From the NCBI GenBank assembly GCA_944548615.1, contig OX155980.1, positions 2,909,884-2,973,883 on the forward strand: DNA of 64,000 bases, written 5' to 3'. Positions 11,537 through 22,978 of this stretch are shown here, piece by piece. The notes beneath the pieces are model-generated. The model saw only the letters and a program-made list of their open reading frames with translations. It was not told the origin of the DNA and ran no database searches. The DNA is from Micropterix aruncella (Eukaryota; Arthropoda; Insecta; Lepidoptera; Micropterigidae). Every line of letters begins with the position of its first letter. The first letter of the stretch is position 1. A program made the translations under genes and the position numbers.

Positions 11537-11661
11537 ATGCCTCCGATAAGGAAAGCTGCAAAAAGTTCGGCTAAAAAGGCCATGAAAATGTACGAAGTAA
11601 AATACAAAATACCTATTCCTACAAAGAGTCAAAGTGTACTTAAGAAAGCGAAAAATTGCAG
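11537..11661 (+). CDS. Possible first exon of the broken YqaJ-family gene
   Basis: An ATG at 11537 opens a 41-codon lysine-rich frame (MPPIRKAAKSSAKKAMKMY at its start). The frame runs into AG|GTAGGT at 11660-11667, a good splice donor, and would stop one codon later if unspliced. A basic N terminus fits a nuclear protein, and it lies on the same strand 0.9 kb upstream of the Mutator-like domain. The link is inferred from position only; I cannot show homology for this segment. Confidence 0.3.
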
Positions 11662-11679
11662 GTAGGTAGGTATCTACCT

Positions 11680-12180
11680 ACAATTTTACTTTCCCAAAAA
11701 GGAAAGTATTGTGATCGCGCAAAATTTTTTTTGAGATGATGACGGAAATATACATTTTGAGACCCCCTAAGACGATTGAGACAATTTTCCGACCGATCTC
11801 TTTTTGTGTGTATGTATGTGTGTATGTATGTTTGTTTGTTTGTTTCTACTCTTTATTGTGAAAGTTTCACAATGGGCGGGTTTATTGTCATATGACAATT
11901 TCTTACAACTAACCCTACTGTGACGTGTTTATATGTATGTATGCGTGTAACATGTGTGTGTGTGTGTGTGTGTGTGTCTTGTTATTGCATTCGATCGACA
12001 GAATTGAAAATGCAATTCCGTTAATTTGATCTCAACGGAAAATGGTGACCCAACCGTGTATGTTTGTTTGTTTGTTTGTTTATACTCTTTATTGTGAACA
12101 TACGCATTCTTCCACGATAGCGCCCAGTCGCTTAATCTCATTGAGCTGAAATTATATAAGCTTCTGTTAACCTTCGGTGG
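11680..12180. repeat. Decayed repeat with microsatellites, shared with 21 kb
   Basis: The sequences ctttccc...ggaaagtattgtgatcgcgc and ttgagatgatgac recur at 20980-21050, as does ttcttccacgatagcg (12108; ttcctccacgatagcg at 21122). Into this repeat are set (GT)n at 11951-11977 and two short segments reading gtttgtttgtttgttt then ctctttattgtgaa (11838 and 12062). The latter look like minus-strand retroelement 3' ends and occur again at 21366. Confidence 0.5.
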
Positions 12181-12578
12181 AACCTATTAGTTTTTTGGGC
12201 ACTTACGACCAACGGTTGGGGTACCTAATATACAAATTTGAGGTACCTGGATTACCGATTGTCCCCGTTTTTTTTATTTCTTTCGCCAATATAGTTAGGG
12301 TCAGTGTGAATAGTCCAGTTGCATATTATTTTTAAATTTCTGCCGCCAATCGGGAAAGTTTTGGGGTGACACAACCGTTTTTTTTTTGTTGCTTAGTAGG
12401 TGTTTCTCGCGTTCCCTTTTCTACACCTATCTAGTTACCTGCTAATAGATAATTATTATTATCTGCAATCTACAACACCTAGATACCTATACCTACTAAT
12501 AGATTATGTAACTCATGTGTAAGTAGGTACTTTATTTAATCAACTAATTTTCCATGCAATCATATCAAGAGATTTAAA

Positions 12579-13108
12579 AAAAATGATTTACTCAATGAAT
12601 CAGGCTGCGATAAAAGAAAGACAAATGGCGAGTGCTGAAGAAAGAGTAGGCAAAAATGGGATTCCCATAATTTATGTGATTGTAGATGGCTGTTGGAGTA
12701 AGAGAACTTACAAAAAAAAATTATTCGGCTTTGTCTGGGGCAGCATCCATAATTGGTAAATGGACTAGTGAAGTGCTCTTTTTGGGCGTACGAAACAAAT
12801 ACTGCTGTATCTGTGCAAGAGCAGAAAAAAGAAAGTCGAGCACAAAACACATGTGTGCTGTAAAAATTATAACGGTCCGACTACTGGCATGGAATCCGAT
12901 ATTCTCCTAGACGGTTTCAAATGCTCAATTGAAATGCATGTCCTCATATACGGCAGAATGGTTTCTGATAGCGATTCCAACACATACGCCAAAATATTGA
13001 AAAGTCGCCCGTATGACCACCTCACGGTAGAAAAAAATGAGTGCAGAAACCATGTACTTAGAAACTTATGCAATAAATTAGTCCAGCTACAAACGGACAC
13101 AAAATATC
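12579..13108 (+). pseudogene. Mutator-like/YqaJ-family gene, upstream part (broken)
   Basis: The frame from 12581 reads VIVDGCWSKRTYKK, then (after a shift in the A run at 12713) NYSALSGAASIIGK, then FLGVRNKYCCICARAEKR. After a second shift near 12853 it reads CCKNYNGPTTGMESDI, then DGFKCSIEMH, and ends VEKNECRNHVLRNLCNKL. This order (VDG.W.KR, NKYC..C, ME.DI..EGF, ECRNH.LRN) is typical of the Mutator-like domain found upstream of a YqaJ nuclease domain in a widespread insect gene family, often itself repetitive. The two frameshifts make it a pseudogene. The reading stops at about 13108, where the LINE is inserted, and resumes at 15380. The N-terminal region normally found before VDG is not present here. 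Confidence 0.7.
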
Positions 13109-15379
13109 TATTGAGATTCCGGAAGCATCGAGCCCTACCATCGACGAGAAACTTGGTATCTTTAATACGAAGATCATCAGGCTTTACGACAAGCATGCCC
13201 CTGTGAAAATTGCTAAAGTTCGACATCAATCAGCTCCCTGGTTCAACGATTCCATCCGGCAATATATGTTGAAGCGCGATAGAGCCAAGTCTAAGTTTAA
13301 GCGTAATCCTTCAGCTGACAACTGGGAATTTTACCGTACTTTAAGAAATCGTTGTAACCAACTATGTCGTAACGCAAAAAAATGTTACATCTACGACTCG
13401 CTTGCAAACTGTACTCCCAAAGAAATGTGGAAAGTGCTGAACCAACTTGGAATTGGTAAATGTAAAGGACCCGTAGATCCCAATGTAGATATAGACGTTC
13501 TTAATAACCACTTCTCAAAGTCACCGGTTCTACTAGATAATATAGCAAAGTCCCGTGCTACCACCCATATTGCCAATTCTAGTGTGCCAGTCAATCCGTG
13601 TAAATTTCACTTTGTTCCAGCTACTGTTGAAACGGTTTTACTAACATTAAACCGGATTAAATCTAAGGCCGTGGGAACGGATGGTCTCAGTGTAGATATG
13701 CTCAAACGTATCATCCAATGTATTCTTCCAGTCGTTACCCACATAATAAACTCCTCATTAGAATTTGGTTCGTACCCAGCTCCTTGGAAAAATGCCTACG
13801 TTATACCCCTTCCTAAAATATCAAATCCTGTGCGACCAAATGATTTCAGGCCAATATCTATTCTCCCTGCTCTCTCAAAAGTGTTGGAGCATATAGTGTT
13901 CTCTCAGCTATCAGATTACCTTTCTGAATTCAATATGTTTAATCCCTATCAGTCCGGTTTCCGTCCCGGTCATAGCACTACCTCTGCCCTTGTCAAAGTA
14001 ACCGACGACGCACGTAAAGCTATGGACCAGAGACAACTTACTTTGCTTGTTCTCTTAGACTTTAGCAGCGCCTTCAACTCTGTCGACTTCGACTTGCTCG
14101 TTGCACGGCTACACACTCTCAACTGTTCGCAAACCGTTATTAGTTGGTTCAGCTCCTATCTCAGAGCCAGACAACAGCGTATAAAAGTAGGCGATCGATC
14201 ATCCGAATGGGTTAATCTAACAGCTGGAGTTCCACAAGGTGCGGTTCTGTCCCCGCTTCTTTTCTCAATTTTTATAAATCCTATCTCCAACCAAGTTCGT
14301 GGACATACTCATCTGTATGCAGATGATGTCCAAATATATAATCATTTCTCCCCCGAAAACATCAATGCCTCGATCGCCATCATGAACTCTGATCTTCAGG
14401 CCATTTGTGAATGGTGTGCGCTGATGGGTCTACTAATCAACCCTTTGAAATCCCAGGCTATACTCATTGGAGGTCGTAAATTGCTCTCCAGAGTAAATGT
14501 AAAATCCCTTCCGCTTTTAAAACTAAACGATATCACCATACAAAAAGTGAAAGATCTTGGTCTAATTATCGATGAACATTTATCCTGGCAACCACACGTG
14601 GACGAGGTAAGTCGTAAAATATTTGCTAGTTTTCACCCTCTGCAAACACTCAGAAGATTTCTTCCTATGGACACAAAAAAATCTCTTGCACAGTCTCTCC
14701 TCTTGCCTCTCCTTGACTATGCAGATGTGGCTTATCTCGATTTATCAGAGGAACTGCTCAACAAACTTGAACGTTTGCAAAATGTATGCATACGATTCAT
14801 CTTCGGTCTACGTAAGTATGATCACGTGTCCGACTATAGGGCACAGTTAAAGTAGTTGCCAATACGCCAAAGAAGAAATGTTCATATACTGGCTCTCCTA
14901 TATCGTGTACTCACCCAACTAACACCATCCTATCTCCAGGAGCTTTTTGAACCACTAAGTTCCCACAGTCTCGTACTTCGGTCAGCCTCTTGCAGTTTAT
15001 TAAAAATTCCGAGTCATAATAGTGATTTCTATTCCTATTCTTTCTGTGTCCATGGTGCAAGACTCTGGAACGATCTCCCAGCAAATATACGAAACTCGCC
15101 TTCTTTACCATCGTTTAAGACTCACCTTAAGGATTACTACCTTTCTAAGAAGTAACCAGTTCTTCCCTTTCTCTCCTGTTCCTCTCCCAATTTTCCTCTC
15201 CTCGGGCACTATTAGTCTTAAATTCTTCCACTTGTCTGTATGTTATGTAATAATCTTTATTTTCACAATGCGCGCATGTACCACTATGTTTAGGTTAGCT
15301 GTAAGACATTACCATGTGGCAATAAGCTCGCCTTTTTTGTATACTTTTTAAGTGCAAATAAAGAGTTTATTATTATTAA
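13109..15379 (+). mobile_element. Jockey-like LINE, 5'-truncated, with one nonsense codon
   Basis: A nearly intact ORF2 remnant. The frame is open from 13110 (IEIPEASSPTIDEK) through the endonuclease-RT linker (SAPWFNDSIRQYML) and the reverse transcriptase: FRPISILPALSKVLEH, QSGFRPGHST, LLDFSSAFNSVDF, GVPQGAVLSPLLF, and the catalytic YADD at 14316-14327. The thumb and C-terminal tail (YADVAYLDLSEELLNKLERL) continue to a TAG at 14853. The same frame then runs on as LPIRQRRN to DYYLSKK-stop at 15155. The TAG stands where related elements have TGG (K-W-LPIR), so one base change appears to split an otherwise continuous frame. The AP endonuclease and ORF1 are missing. The 3' UTR ends in an aataaagagtttattattatta tail. 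It interrupts the YqaJ-family gene. Confidence 0.9.
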
Positions 15380-17026
15380 GCATTTGACACAGAAAAAATC
15401 ATGATCCTAAGAAAAACAATTCGCAAGATCATAAAGATTTATAAAACTGATTCTGAATCAGAGAGAAGGTGCAATATTGAGCCATTCTATAATGATCTTC
15501 TGTTGACCCACTTGCACGCTTTTGGCGATCATAGTCGGTGCAAAGCAAGCTTTTGTACTGAGATGAATAACTCAGATATGATATCAGAAGCAGCCGACAA
15601 AACTCTTTTTACAAGTACTCTCTGGGGTAGAATTTGTTTCCTTATGTCAAATGTTGCTTCACATGCTCCAAGTTTAATTCATGATGTAGACAGTAACTTT
15701 GTTAACAGAACGGTTTAACAGTATAGTGGCGAAGCTTGTTGGCGGTAAAAGAACAAATTTGAGCCTCAAAGGTTCCTACCAGACAAGGTGCCAAGCCTGT
15801 TTGGTTCCATTTAACTCGCACAAATTGATGTCTTTCCTTTACAAAAATGTCATAGGTCGTAGTCCCACAGGCATAATAAAACATTTGAAAAAGCAGCGAT
15901 TGCAAAGGATGGTCAATATGAGAAAAATCAGTCGAAAAAAAACAGATTACTATTTTCAAAAGGAAATGACGCAAATTATGGAGAAAAATGTGAAAAACCA
16001 GACATGCTGCAAGTAATATTTGAAAAGAAAAATACACTTTCTTACATAACTTAAATTGGACTGACGAAGAAAGAGATGACATACAGAATAAAACTGTACT
16101 GCAGATTACCTGCAGTGAGTAGATGGAGATAAGAAGGACTATTTTGACAGCTTCAAACTTTGTAAGAATTAAAAAGAGACATAAAGATGTCAGTTGCGTT
16201 AATCTTGCAAAAGGATATATTATACAAAGATTCTTTATCCCATGTAACATCAACTAAGCATGGAAAAGATAATGAGAAGTAAGCTATTGGACAGATAAAA
16301 ATGCAAGAAAATATTCATATAAAACCATGCGGGTTGTTTATAGATAAAGAGATACCCTTCCTCGGAGTTTCTCCCGACGGTGTTGTAGGTGACGACTTGA
16401 TCGTCGAAATCAAATGTCCTATCATTGTATTTCAAAAAGGTATCGATGAAGCCATCAAAATCGGTATTATAGAATTAGCAAAAATGGAATCTTACAAATT
16501 AATAAAACCCATAACTGGTATTTCCAGATACAGGGGCAACTTCACATACAGATAAATCCAAATGCCTTTTAGGTATTTGGTATGGAGAAAACGAGCCTTT
16601 AAAAACAGAAATAATAACAAAAGATGACTCTTTCTGGGATAATGAAATGAAAAACAAACTAAAGATATTTTATTTAGATTGTTTGCTACCCAAATTGATA
16701 GACCAAAGAAATTCAAGAAACATGCAAATAAAAGATCCTGAATACAAAAAAAGGCCATAAAAAAACAAAAAATGATCGAAGCTAAGATAAGTAAAGCTGC
16801 ATCTAAGAGAAAGCTCATTGAAGTCAAAGAAACAGCAGTTGTAGAGGATCAAGAAATGGTTTATGAAAAGCTAGTATTAAATAAAACACTTTATGAAATG
16901 AAAGAACATGATAAAGAGAAATCACTAGAAACCATAAATATAAGCATAAGACTGTGTGATGAAGATAAACCGGTGTCTGAAAAATATGATGTAGAAGAAG
17001 AATATGTCTGTCCTAGAGAGTCCTAG
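15380..17026 (+). pseudogene. YqaJ-family gene, downstream part (broken)
   Basis: The reading picks up after the LINE tail (ILRKTIRKIIKIYK) and goes through HLHAFGDHSRCKASFC and RFNSIVAKLVGGKRTNLSLK (frame change near 15710), then ILTASNFVRIKKRHKD near 16140. The YqaJ-type nuclease core follows at 16301-16560: CGLFIDKEIPFLGVSPDG, EIKCP, and after another shift QIQGQLHI. The SPDG aspartate, the E.K pair and the Q.QGQ helix are the expected catalytic and structural landmarks of this nuclease fold. The last frame (16772-17026) is lysine- and glutamate-rich and ends CPRES. At least four frameshifts or stops are present, so no product is expected. Family members occur in many insect genomes; whether this locus was a host gene or a mobile copy is open. 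Confidence 0.7.
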
Positions 17027-17309
17027 ACAGACACAAAACTATTATATGCTTTGTTATATTATGATATACTCCTACGATTATTATATTGATTCACACATCT
17101 CTGATATGGTCTTAACCTAAAAAGTAAACCCACGAAAAGTGTAGTTTTTTAATAACACAGGATCGCTATAAGTTTTCTGATTATTGAGTGGTACTTACCT
17201 AAATACATAATTACCTAAATAAATATAGTATAAAATAAAACATTCAAAAATATAATTTTAAAATGTTTACTTATTTAAATATCGTCGCTTATTAATATAT
17301 ATTATAAGC

Positions 17310-18046
<737 letters not shown>

Positions 18047-18714
18047 ATGTTAAAATTATTTTTGTGCATATTAAGTTCTGAAATTCTTACTTACATGATA
18101 TATTTTGCATTACTACATTACTGCATTTTTGTCAGAAGCATCTTGGAATATGCATCTCAGGTATGGAACCCTTGTTATGATAAATATATAAATAGAATCG
18201 AGCGCATTCAAATGAAGTTCGTGAAATATCTTTGCTTCCGTCTGAAAATCCCATACAGCTCATCTAACTATTTCAATTTATGCAAGAAATTTCATATCCT
18301 CCCCTTGATTAAGTGGCGTGATGCCGCGAACTTAACCTTTTCGCTAAAAATCACCTCCAATAACATTAAAAATTATTCTCCGTGTTCCTTCCCAACTCAA
18401 TAGATTTAACCCTGCTCTTCATGTTCCTCATGCTGGTACCAACTATAAGCAAAATGCATTTCTGTGGCGAACAAGTGACAATTTCAATGACTTGATTAAT
18501 TCAAGAACGCTTTGACTTTGATCTATTCTGTACGAGTATTAACTCAGCTAGGCAGCAGCTGAACAATGAATTCTTTAGCATTAATTGTTGAATATTTTTT
18601 GATGCATTTTTAATCAATAGCTTTAATTGAAAGATCACATATGTTTCTACAACGTTACTTAAACGTCAAAACCTTTAATTGGCTCTTTGTTACCTTACTC
18701 CGTCTTTTTGTTAA
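18047..18714 (+). pseudogene. Jockey-like LINE, C-terminal fragment and 3' UTR
   Basis: The frame 18120-18400 reads IFVRSILEYASQVWNPCYDK, then INRIERIQMKFVKYL, the conserved region after the RT of insect LINEs. A frame change near 18379 gives LNRFNPALHVPHAGTNYKQ and FLWRTSDNFNDLINSRTL. A second shift near 18510 gives SINSARQQLNNEFFSINC-stop. The 3' UTR from 18590 matches 47728-48008 on the other strand. The LINE tail is interrupted at 18727 by a Penelope-like insertion and resumes at 19460. Confidence 0.8.
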
Positions 18715-18727
18715 ATCATAATTAGCT

Positions 18728-19459
18728 TTATAAATAGGATAGAAAACGAATTTACCGCGTGAAAATTGATCGATATAAAAACGATCTTCAAACCGACCCA
18801 AAATATAGCTCGATTTTTGAGGCCTGTAAAGGATGTAATACCACTGCAAACCCCGGGTGTGTATAAAGTCGAATGCAGCTGCGGTCTAGCCTACGTTGGA
18901 CAAACGAAACGGCCCATAGCCACGCGACTGACGGAACACATCAAAGCTGTTAAAAACGTTCAGCGAGAAAAATCGGCAATCTGTGAACATATATTGGATA
19001 GCGGAAGTAACCACTGGATGCAGTTTCAAAATCCCATTGTTCTATCCAAGGAACAATTCTACTTTCCTCGCATGATCCGGGAAGCCATTGAAATAAGAAG
19101 AACTCCAAACTTCAATAGAGACGACGGCTACAAACTCTCTTCTACGTGGAACCCTCTTCTTAAAATGTTCCCGCCGCCGAACGCAAAGACGTAAAACAGG
19201 ATACAGTGAGTGTTGTGTGCAAGACGGATTTTAAAAATTGCCGCGCTCCGAGCCCGGCCCCCCACCACCGTTATAACCTACGCAGTGACGGCAGCGGTTT
19301 GCGGCCTACCCGCAAAACAACGGACTGACAGCTCTTCAGTCTACCCTAGACAACGGCGGCTGCAACGTCACCGAAACGTCGGGTCCTACAAATTTCACGC
19401 GGTAAATTCGTTTTCTATCCTATTTATAATGACAAACAACCGCGATAGTCTTCGATTTT
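18728..19459 (+). mobile_element. Penelope-like element, 5'-truncated, with 13-bp target duplication
   Basis: The element is flanked by identical 13-mers, atcataattagct, at 18715-18727 and 19460-19472, and sits in the 3' UTR of a LINE. It begins ttataaataggatagaaaac and near its right end carries the same words inverted (gttttctatcctatttataa), an inverted repeat of about 37 bases. The right end is gacaaacaaccgcgatagtc, then ttcgatttt. A GIY-YIG domain lies inside. GIY-YIG plus an inverted terminal segment are features of Penelope-like retroelements. The reverse transcriptase is missing. Confidence 0.85.
18766..19194 (+). pseudogene. GIY-YIG endonuclease end of a Penelope-like ORF
   Basis: This is the C-terminal nuclease domain of a Penelope-type polyprotein, which would nick target DNA for reverse transcription. 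About 142 codons are open. The region before the motif reads PLQTPGVYKVECSCG; VYKVECSCGLAYVGQTKRPI holds the GIY-YIG core in its usual Penelope form (VY.I.C.CG..Y.GQT.R). R and E of the second motif follow in ATRLTEHIKAV, and the His and Asn region in CEHILDSGSNHW. The frame ends PPPNAKT at 19194. The domain itself looks intact, but the reverse transcriptase part is missing and the first codons are junction sequence, so it should be inert unless transcribed from outside. Confidence 0.85.
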
Positions 19460-19472
19460 ATCATAATTAGCT

Positions 19473-19647
19473 GTTGGGTGTTCCATAAATAAATAAATAA
19501 ATAAAATAAATGCACTGAATTAAATGCGCATAACCTCCAATTTAGTGAATTGGAGGCTCTGCAAAGTCAGAACCTCCAATATATTATTTTAATACGACTG
19601 GAGTTTATGCATATTGGAGGATATGACGTAGTACCTGTCAGACATGT
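19473..19647 (+). mobile_element. Tail of the LINE interrupted by the Penelope element
   Basis: After the right target duplication the LINE 3' end resumes (gttgggtgttccat) and closes with an aaataaataaataaataaaa tail at 19486-19510. The same ending is seen in the inverted copy at 47.73 kb. The next 140 bases repeat the word cctccaat in both orientations and are unassigned. Confidence 0.7.
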
Positions 19648-20347
19648 CATAGTTGGAAGCGACAAAAAAGTGCAAGAGTTTGGTAAAAGCCGATACTTTC
19701 AGATCAGACAGTATTTTGACCATAGAATGACGGGGTTGAGTCAGCAGACCAGATTCCGGGTGTCGTGGCGCTGGCGTACTAGGAACGGTGCATTTTTAAT
19801 TAGTACCCCCAAAGCGTTCTGGACAAGCTGAATATTGATCAGTAGAGAGTAGATGCAATAAAGAACTCGAAACAAATGATCAGACTGCTTAACAATTAGA
19901 ACGCGTGGCGTTAGCATTACTCTATACATGTCACAAAAATGAAGTCCCTGCAAATACTCCGGTACGTATTTGCCGGTAACTGTTACGCAGCGGTTTAAAG
20001 TGCCGCGCAATGTAATGGACTTTATTTTTGTGACATGACAGTCACATATTGCGCGGCACATTAGATATGCAAGGAGTAATGCTGACGCCACGCATTATAT
20101 TGTTAAGCAGTCTGACCATTTGTTCCGAGTTCTGTATTGCAACCACTGTCTAATGATGTTTTTTCAGCTTTTTCAAAACACATTAGTGGTACTAATTAAA
20201 AATAAACCTTTCCTAGTAGGCTAGCGCCAGGTTACCCGGAGTCTGGCCTGCTGACTTTACCCCGGCATTCTATGACCGAAATACTATCTGACCTGAAATT
20301 ATCAGCTTTTACGAAACTCTTACACTTTTTTATCGCTGCCTCTTGGT
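19648..20347. mobile_element. Long-palindrome element, copy 1 (~700 bp)
   Basis: The left half (19648-19960) is the imperfect reverse complement of the right half (20010-20347). For example, cagaccagattccgggtgtc at 19744 pairs with acccggagtctggcctgctg at 20234, and tttttaattagtac at 19792 pairs with gtactaattaaaaat at 20190. The ends read ccaagaggcagcga-type sequence. No coding frame is shared between copies. A second copy lies at 34936-35896. It looks like a non-autonomous DNA element with inverted repeats exceeding 300 bp. Confidence 0.8.
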
Positions 20348-20970
20348 CTATAAGACATATTTGCAATGATTGCTCGTTAGTTCATCGCTGGGGATTAAAA
20401 TCTAAACGATTTGCTTAAATGATGACCGTTATGAACTTTTACGTAATGCGACGATGTGATTGACGTTTTGGCGTACGACACGTTATGTCAATTCCGCTTC
20501 GCGTACAAAGTGAAAATGTCGTTTCCAGTTTTGAGCGAATGTATTTCCGCGCGCCTTCCGCTCTTCCGGCCGCTTAAAGTCACTGGCCTGCGCCACGTCA
20601 CCCTTTTCTCTTAATTATCGCTTGACAAGTTGACATTTATTTACAACTCGACAAACTTTTTTTTATAGGCCCGCTTTTGATGTATCGAGCCTGAGATATA
20701 ATATGTCTTGAATGCTGATTTTTGGGCGTATTCATGGACATCTGAGAGATAGTATAAGTCTCGCCAAACGTGCTTTCCAATATTGGAAAAGCCACTAATT
20801 GAATATTGAAAACGTCTCTGTTTATCCACACAAACATTCTAAACTTTTAATTTGGTATCGAACCATAATAGATTTTTTAATCACAGGTGTAACCATACGA
20901 TATATAGAAAATGATCATAAAGGGAAGATTTTAGGTTGTCATTTTTTAATATATCTATCTATTAAGAAGG
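20348..20970. other. Unassigned DNA
   Basis: A GC-richer patch at 20480-20620 is CpG-containing, but no start signal or coding frame is convincing. Confidence 0.4.
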
Positions 20971-21245
20971 ATAAGTTTACTTTCCCGGCCAACCACTGGT
21001 ATGGAAAAGTATTGTGAACGCGCATTTTTTTTTTTGAGATGATTACTGAGATATTTATTTTGACCCCCAGCGAGACGATTAAGACCATTTCCAGATTGAA
21101 GTCTGTCTGTGTGTGTGTGTATTCCTCCACGATAGCGAACAAACGCTTTATTCGTTTGGCAAGAGTTAAAAAGATTGTGTTTGAAATCAGTCCACCAGGT
21201 GGCGCGCTTGTCATACTTCAATTACGAAATATTTGGACTTAGAAA
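20971..21245. repeat. Second copy of the 11.7-kb repeat
   Basis: It shares tactttcccggccaac / ggaaaagtattgtga, tttgagatgatta, cgagacgattaagacc, a (GT)n tract at 21107 and ttcctccacgatagcg with 11680-12180, without the insertions seen there. It continues through aatcagtccaccaggtggcg. The family is unidentified. Confidence 0.55.
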
Positions 21246-21365
21246 CTTAAAAATTCAGTTACACAGATGCGTTGTTTTGGTTGGAATATCGCTTATACAA
21301 GCGACACAAAAAAACATATATAATTCCGCCATATTTATATAAATACTACATCATATTGGAAATAG

Positions 21366-21460
21366 CTTGTTTGTTTGTTTGTTTTCTACTTTTTATTGTG
21401 AAATCACAATGGGTGGGGTATATTGTCGTATGACAATCTCTTTTAATAGCCATTTTAATA
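21366..21460 (-). mobile_element. Short retroelement 3' end
   Basis: This is gcttgtttgtttgtttgttt followed by a body containing tttattgtgaaatcacaat and tattgtcgtatgacaat. The same order occurs at 11838-11910. Read on the minus strand it ends in (CAAA)n, a typical LINE or SINE tail. Confidence 0.5.
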
Positions 21461-21575
21461 CCACGGAAATACTACAAAGATACTACAAATATTCTACAGT
21501 TGCGATCATAATAACTTGACACAATCACTATTGGAAGAGAAGGGGCGTTGAGGGGGGATAGGGGGGTTAAGGGTT

Positions 21576-21775
21576 NNNNNNNNNNNNNNNNNNNNNNNNN
21601 NNNNNNNNNNNNNNNNNNNNNNNNNNNNNNNNNNNNNNNNNNNNNNNNNNNNNNNNNNNNNNNNNNNNNNNNNNNNNNNNNNNNNNNNNNNNNNNNNNNN
21701 NNNNNNNNNNNNNNNNNNNNNNNNNNNNNNNNNNNNNNNNNNNNNNNNNNNNNNNNNNNNNNNNNNNNNNNNNNN
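21576..21775. other. Assembly gap (200 N)
   Basis: Exactly 200 undetermined bases, probably a placeholder of arbitrary size. The left flank is a G-rich simple sequence (ggggggataggggggttaag). Confidence 0.99.
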
Positions 21776-21977
21776 ATACAATAACAAGGTATTCACTTAT
21801 ATTTATGTTACACGCATACATACTTGAAATAAAATATAGGCACTCGTGCATACATACATAAGTGTTTCATGTTAGTTTGATTTTATTCCAGTTGGATTAT
21901 TCCATTCAATCTTTTGATCGTTCTATTGATATTTTATAAATTGTAACATTATAACTTATGACACTATAAATATCAAA

Positions 21978-22125
21978 TCGAAGACCATCGCGGTTTTAAA
22001 CCGTTAGAAAATAAAACAAAATCGGAATTTACCGCGAAGAAGAGTCTACCTTCGACAACGGCGGTTGTATATCGCCGAAACGTCCGGTGCTTCAAACGTC
22101 ACGCGGTGACTTCCGATTTTCTATT
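21978..22125 (+). mobile_element. Penelope-like terminal remnant
   Basis: It contains aaatcgaagaccatcgcggt, then cggaatttaccgcg, then caacggcggttgtatatcgc, cgaaacgtccggtgct and cacgcggtgact, the order seen in the Penelope element at 18.7-19.5 kb and at 52.0 kb. It is diverged and lacks coding sequence. It would lie in the first intron of the host gene at 22.4-23.0 kb. Confidence 0.65.
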
Positions 22126-22396
22126 ATGTATCAATATCGCCAACAAGTTTTGAAAAATTGTGTACAATTTGAATTTAATCAAATGAGACCAATCAACTCT
22201 TATAGATTGGATGTGATCGCTCGTCGTTAACTCCTAAAATGTTGACAAGCGAACACCACGAGTATGTGCACACCAATCGGTATAAAAACGTGCGAATTCT
22301 CTTAACTTGGAGGGTTAGGTTGGGTAGAAGAAGTGGATGGTTGAGCCGGATCAAGTCTGTACAATTAGCAAAAAAAAAATAGTAGTAAAAATTGAC

Positions 22397-22978
22397 CTGA
22401 AAACTGCCTGCTCTCTTGGAGGTGGGCTGATTGGTCTCCACTAAAAGGTTTTCCATAGACCGTCTCGTTAGTAGGTTGTTTTTGATTGGGTTGGTGAATT
22501 TGCTGTTGGTTTTCTTGTTGAATTTGGTCGCCGGGGCGACGAGTATGTTCCCGTTTTCGTCTTCGTCCTCCCATTCGGAGACGACGTCCGTGCGCACGTC
22601 TTCCATGGAGCGCGACCGGCTGCAGGGGCAGTGCGGCGAGGGCGGCGCGGCGGGCGGCGCGCGGCGCACCGCCTGCCGCTGCTCGGCGCGCTCCCGCATG
22701 CTGGGGTAGTTGCGCAGGGGGCTCGGCGGCGGCGGCAGCGCGTTGCGGTAGTACGGCGACAGGAAGTAGTAATCGCGACCCTTGTTGCTTCCCGCCGACG
22801 CGTTCGAGTAACCCGTGCCGTACTTGTCGGGCGGCATGTTGAAGTCGCGCCATTCGGACGGCCCGGGCGGCCGGAAGGAGAAGCTCGGCCTCGAGTGGCG
22901 GTACATCGGCGGCCACGGTCTGAACGCCACCTCGCTGAAACTCTTCCCCGGTTTCTGCTTCATCAGCAAGTCCCCCAT
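22397..22978 (-). CDS. First coding exon of an unidentified host gene
   Basis: The minus-strand ATG at 22978-22976 has a strong context (tgccATGG) and opens 194 codons ending GSFQ. The exon ends at 22397 with CAG|GTCAAT, a good donor, in phase 0; beyond it the frame runs into A+T-rich sequence. The protein starts MGDLLMKQKPGKSFSEVAFR, has a tyrosine- and serine-rich middle (YYFLSPYYRNALPPPPSP), a proline run, a cysteine pair (HCPCSRSRSMEDVR), an acidic stretch (SEWEDEDENGN) and a second serine-methionine motif (RRSMENLL). RSxSMEDVR and RRSMENLL look like basophilic kinase or 14-3-3 sites; that is inference. The third-position GC bias and CpG density are unlike the surroundings. No signal peptide or membrane segment is visible. 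I do not recognise the family, and no further exon was found to the left within the window, so the first intron would exceed 22 kb. Confidence 0.7.

Noticed and set aside
16250..16852. Minus-strand hydrophobic frames opposite the YqaJ region
   Set aside because: They are the antisense of lysine-rich coding sequence.
21506..21851. Open frames crossing the assembly gap
   Set aside because: They consist of undetermined residues and simple sequence.
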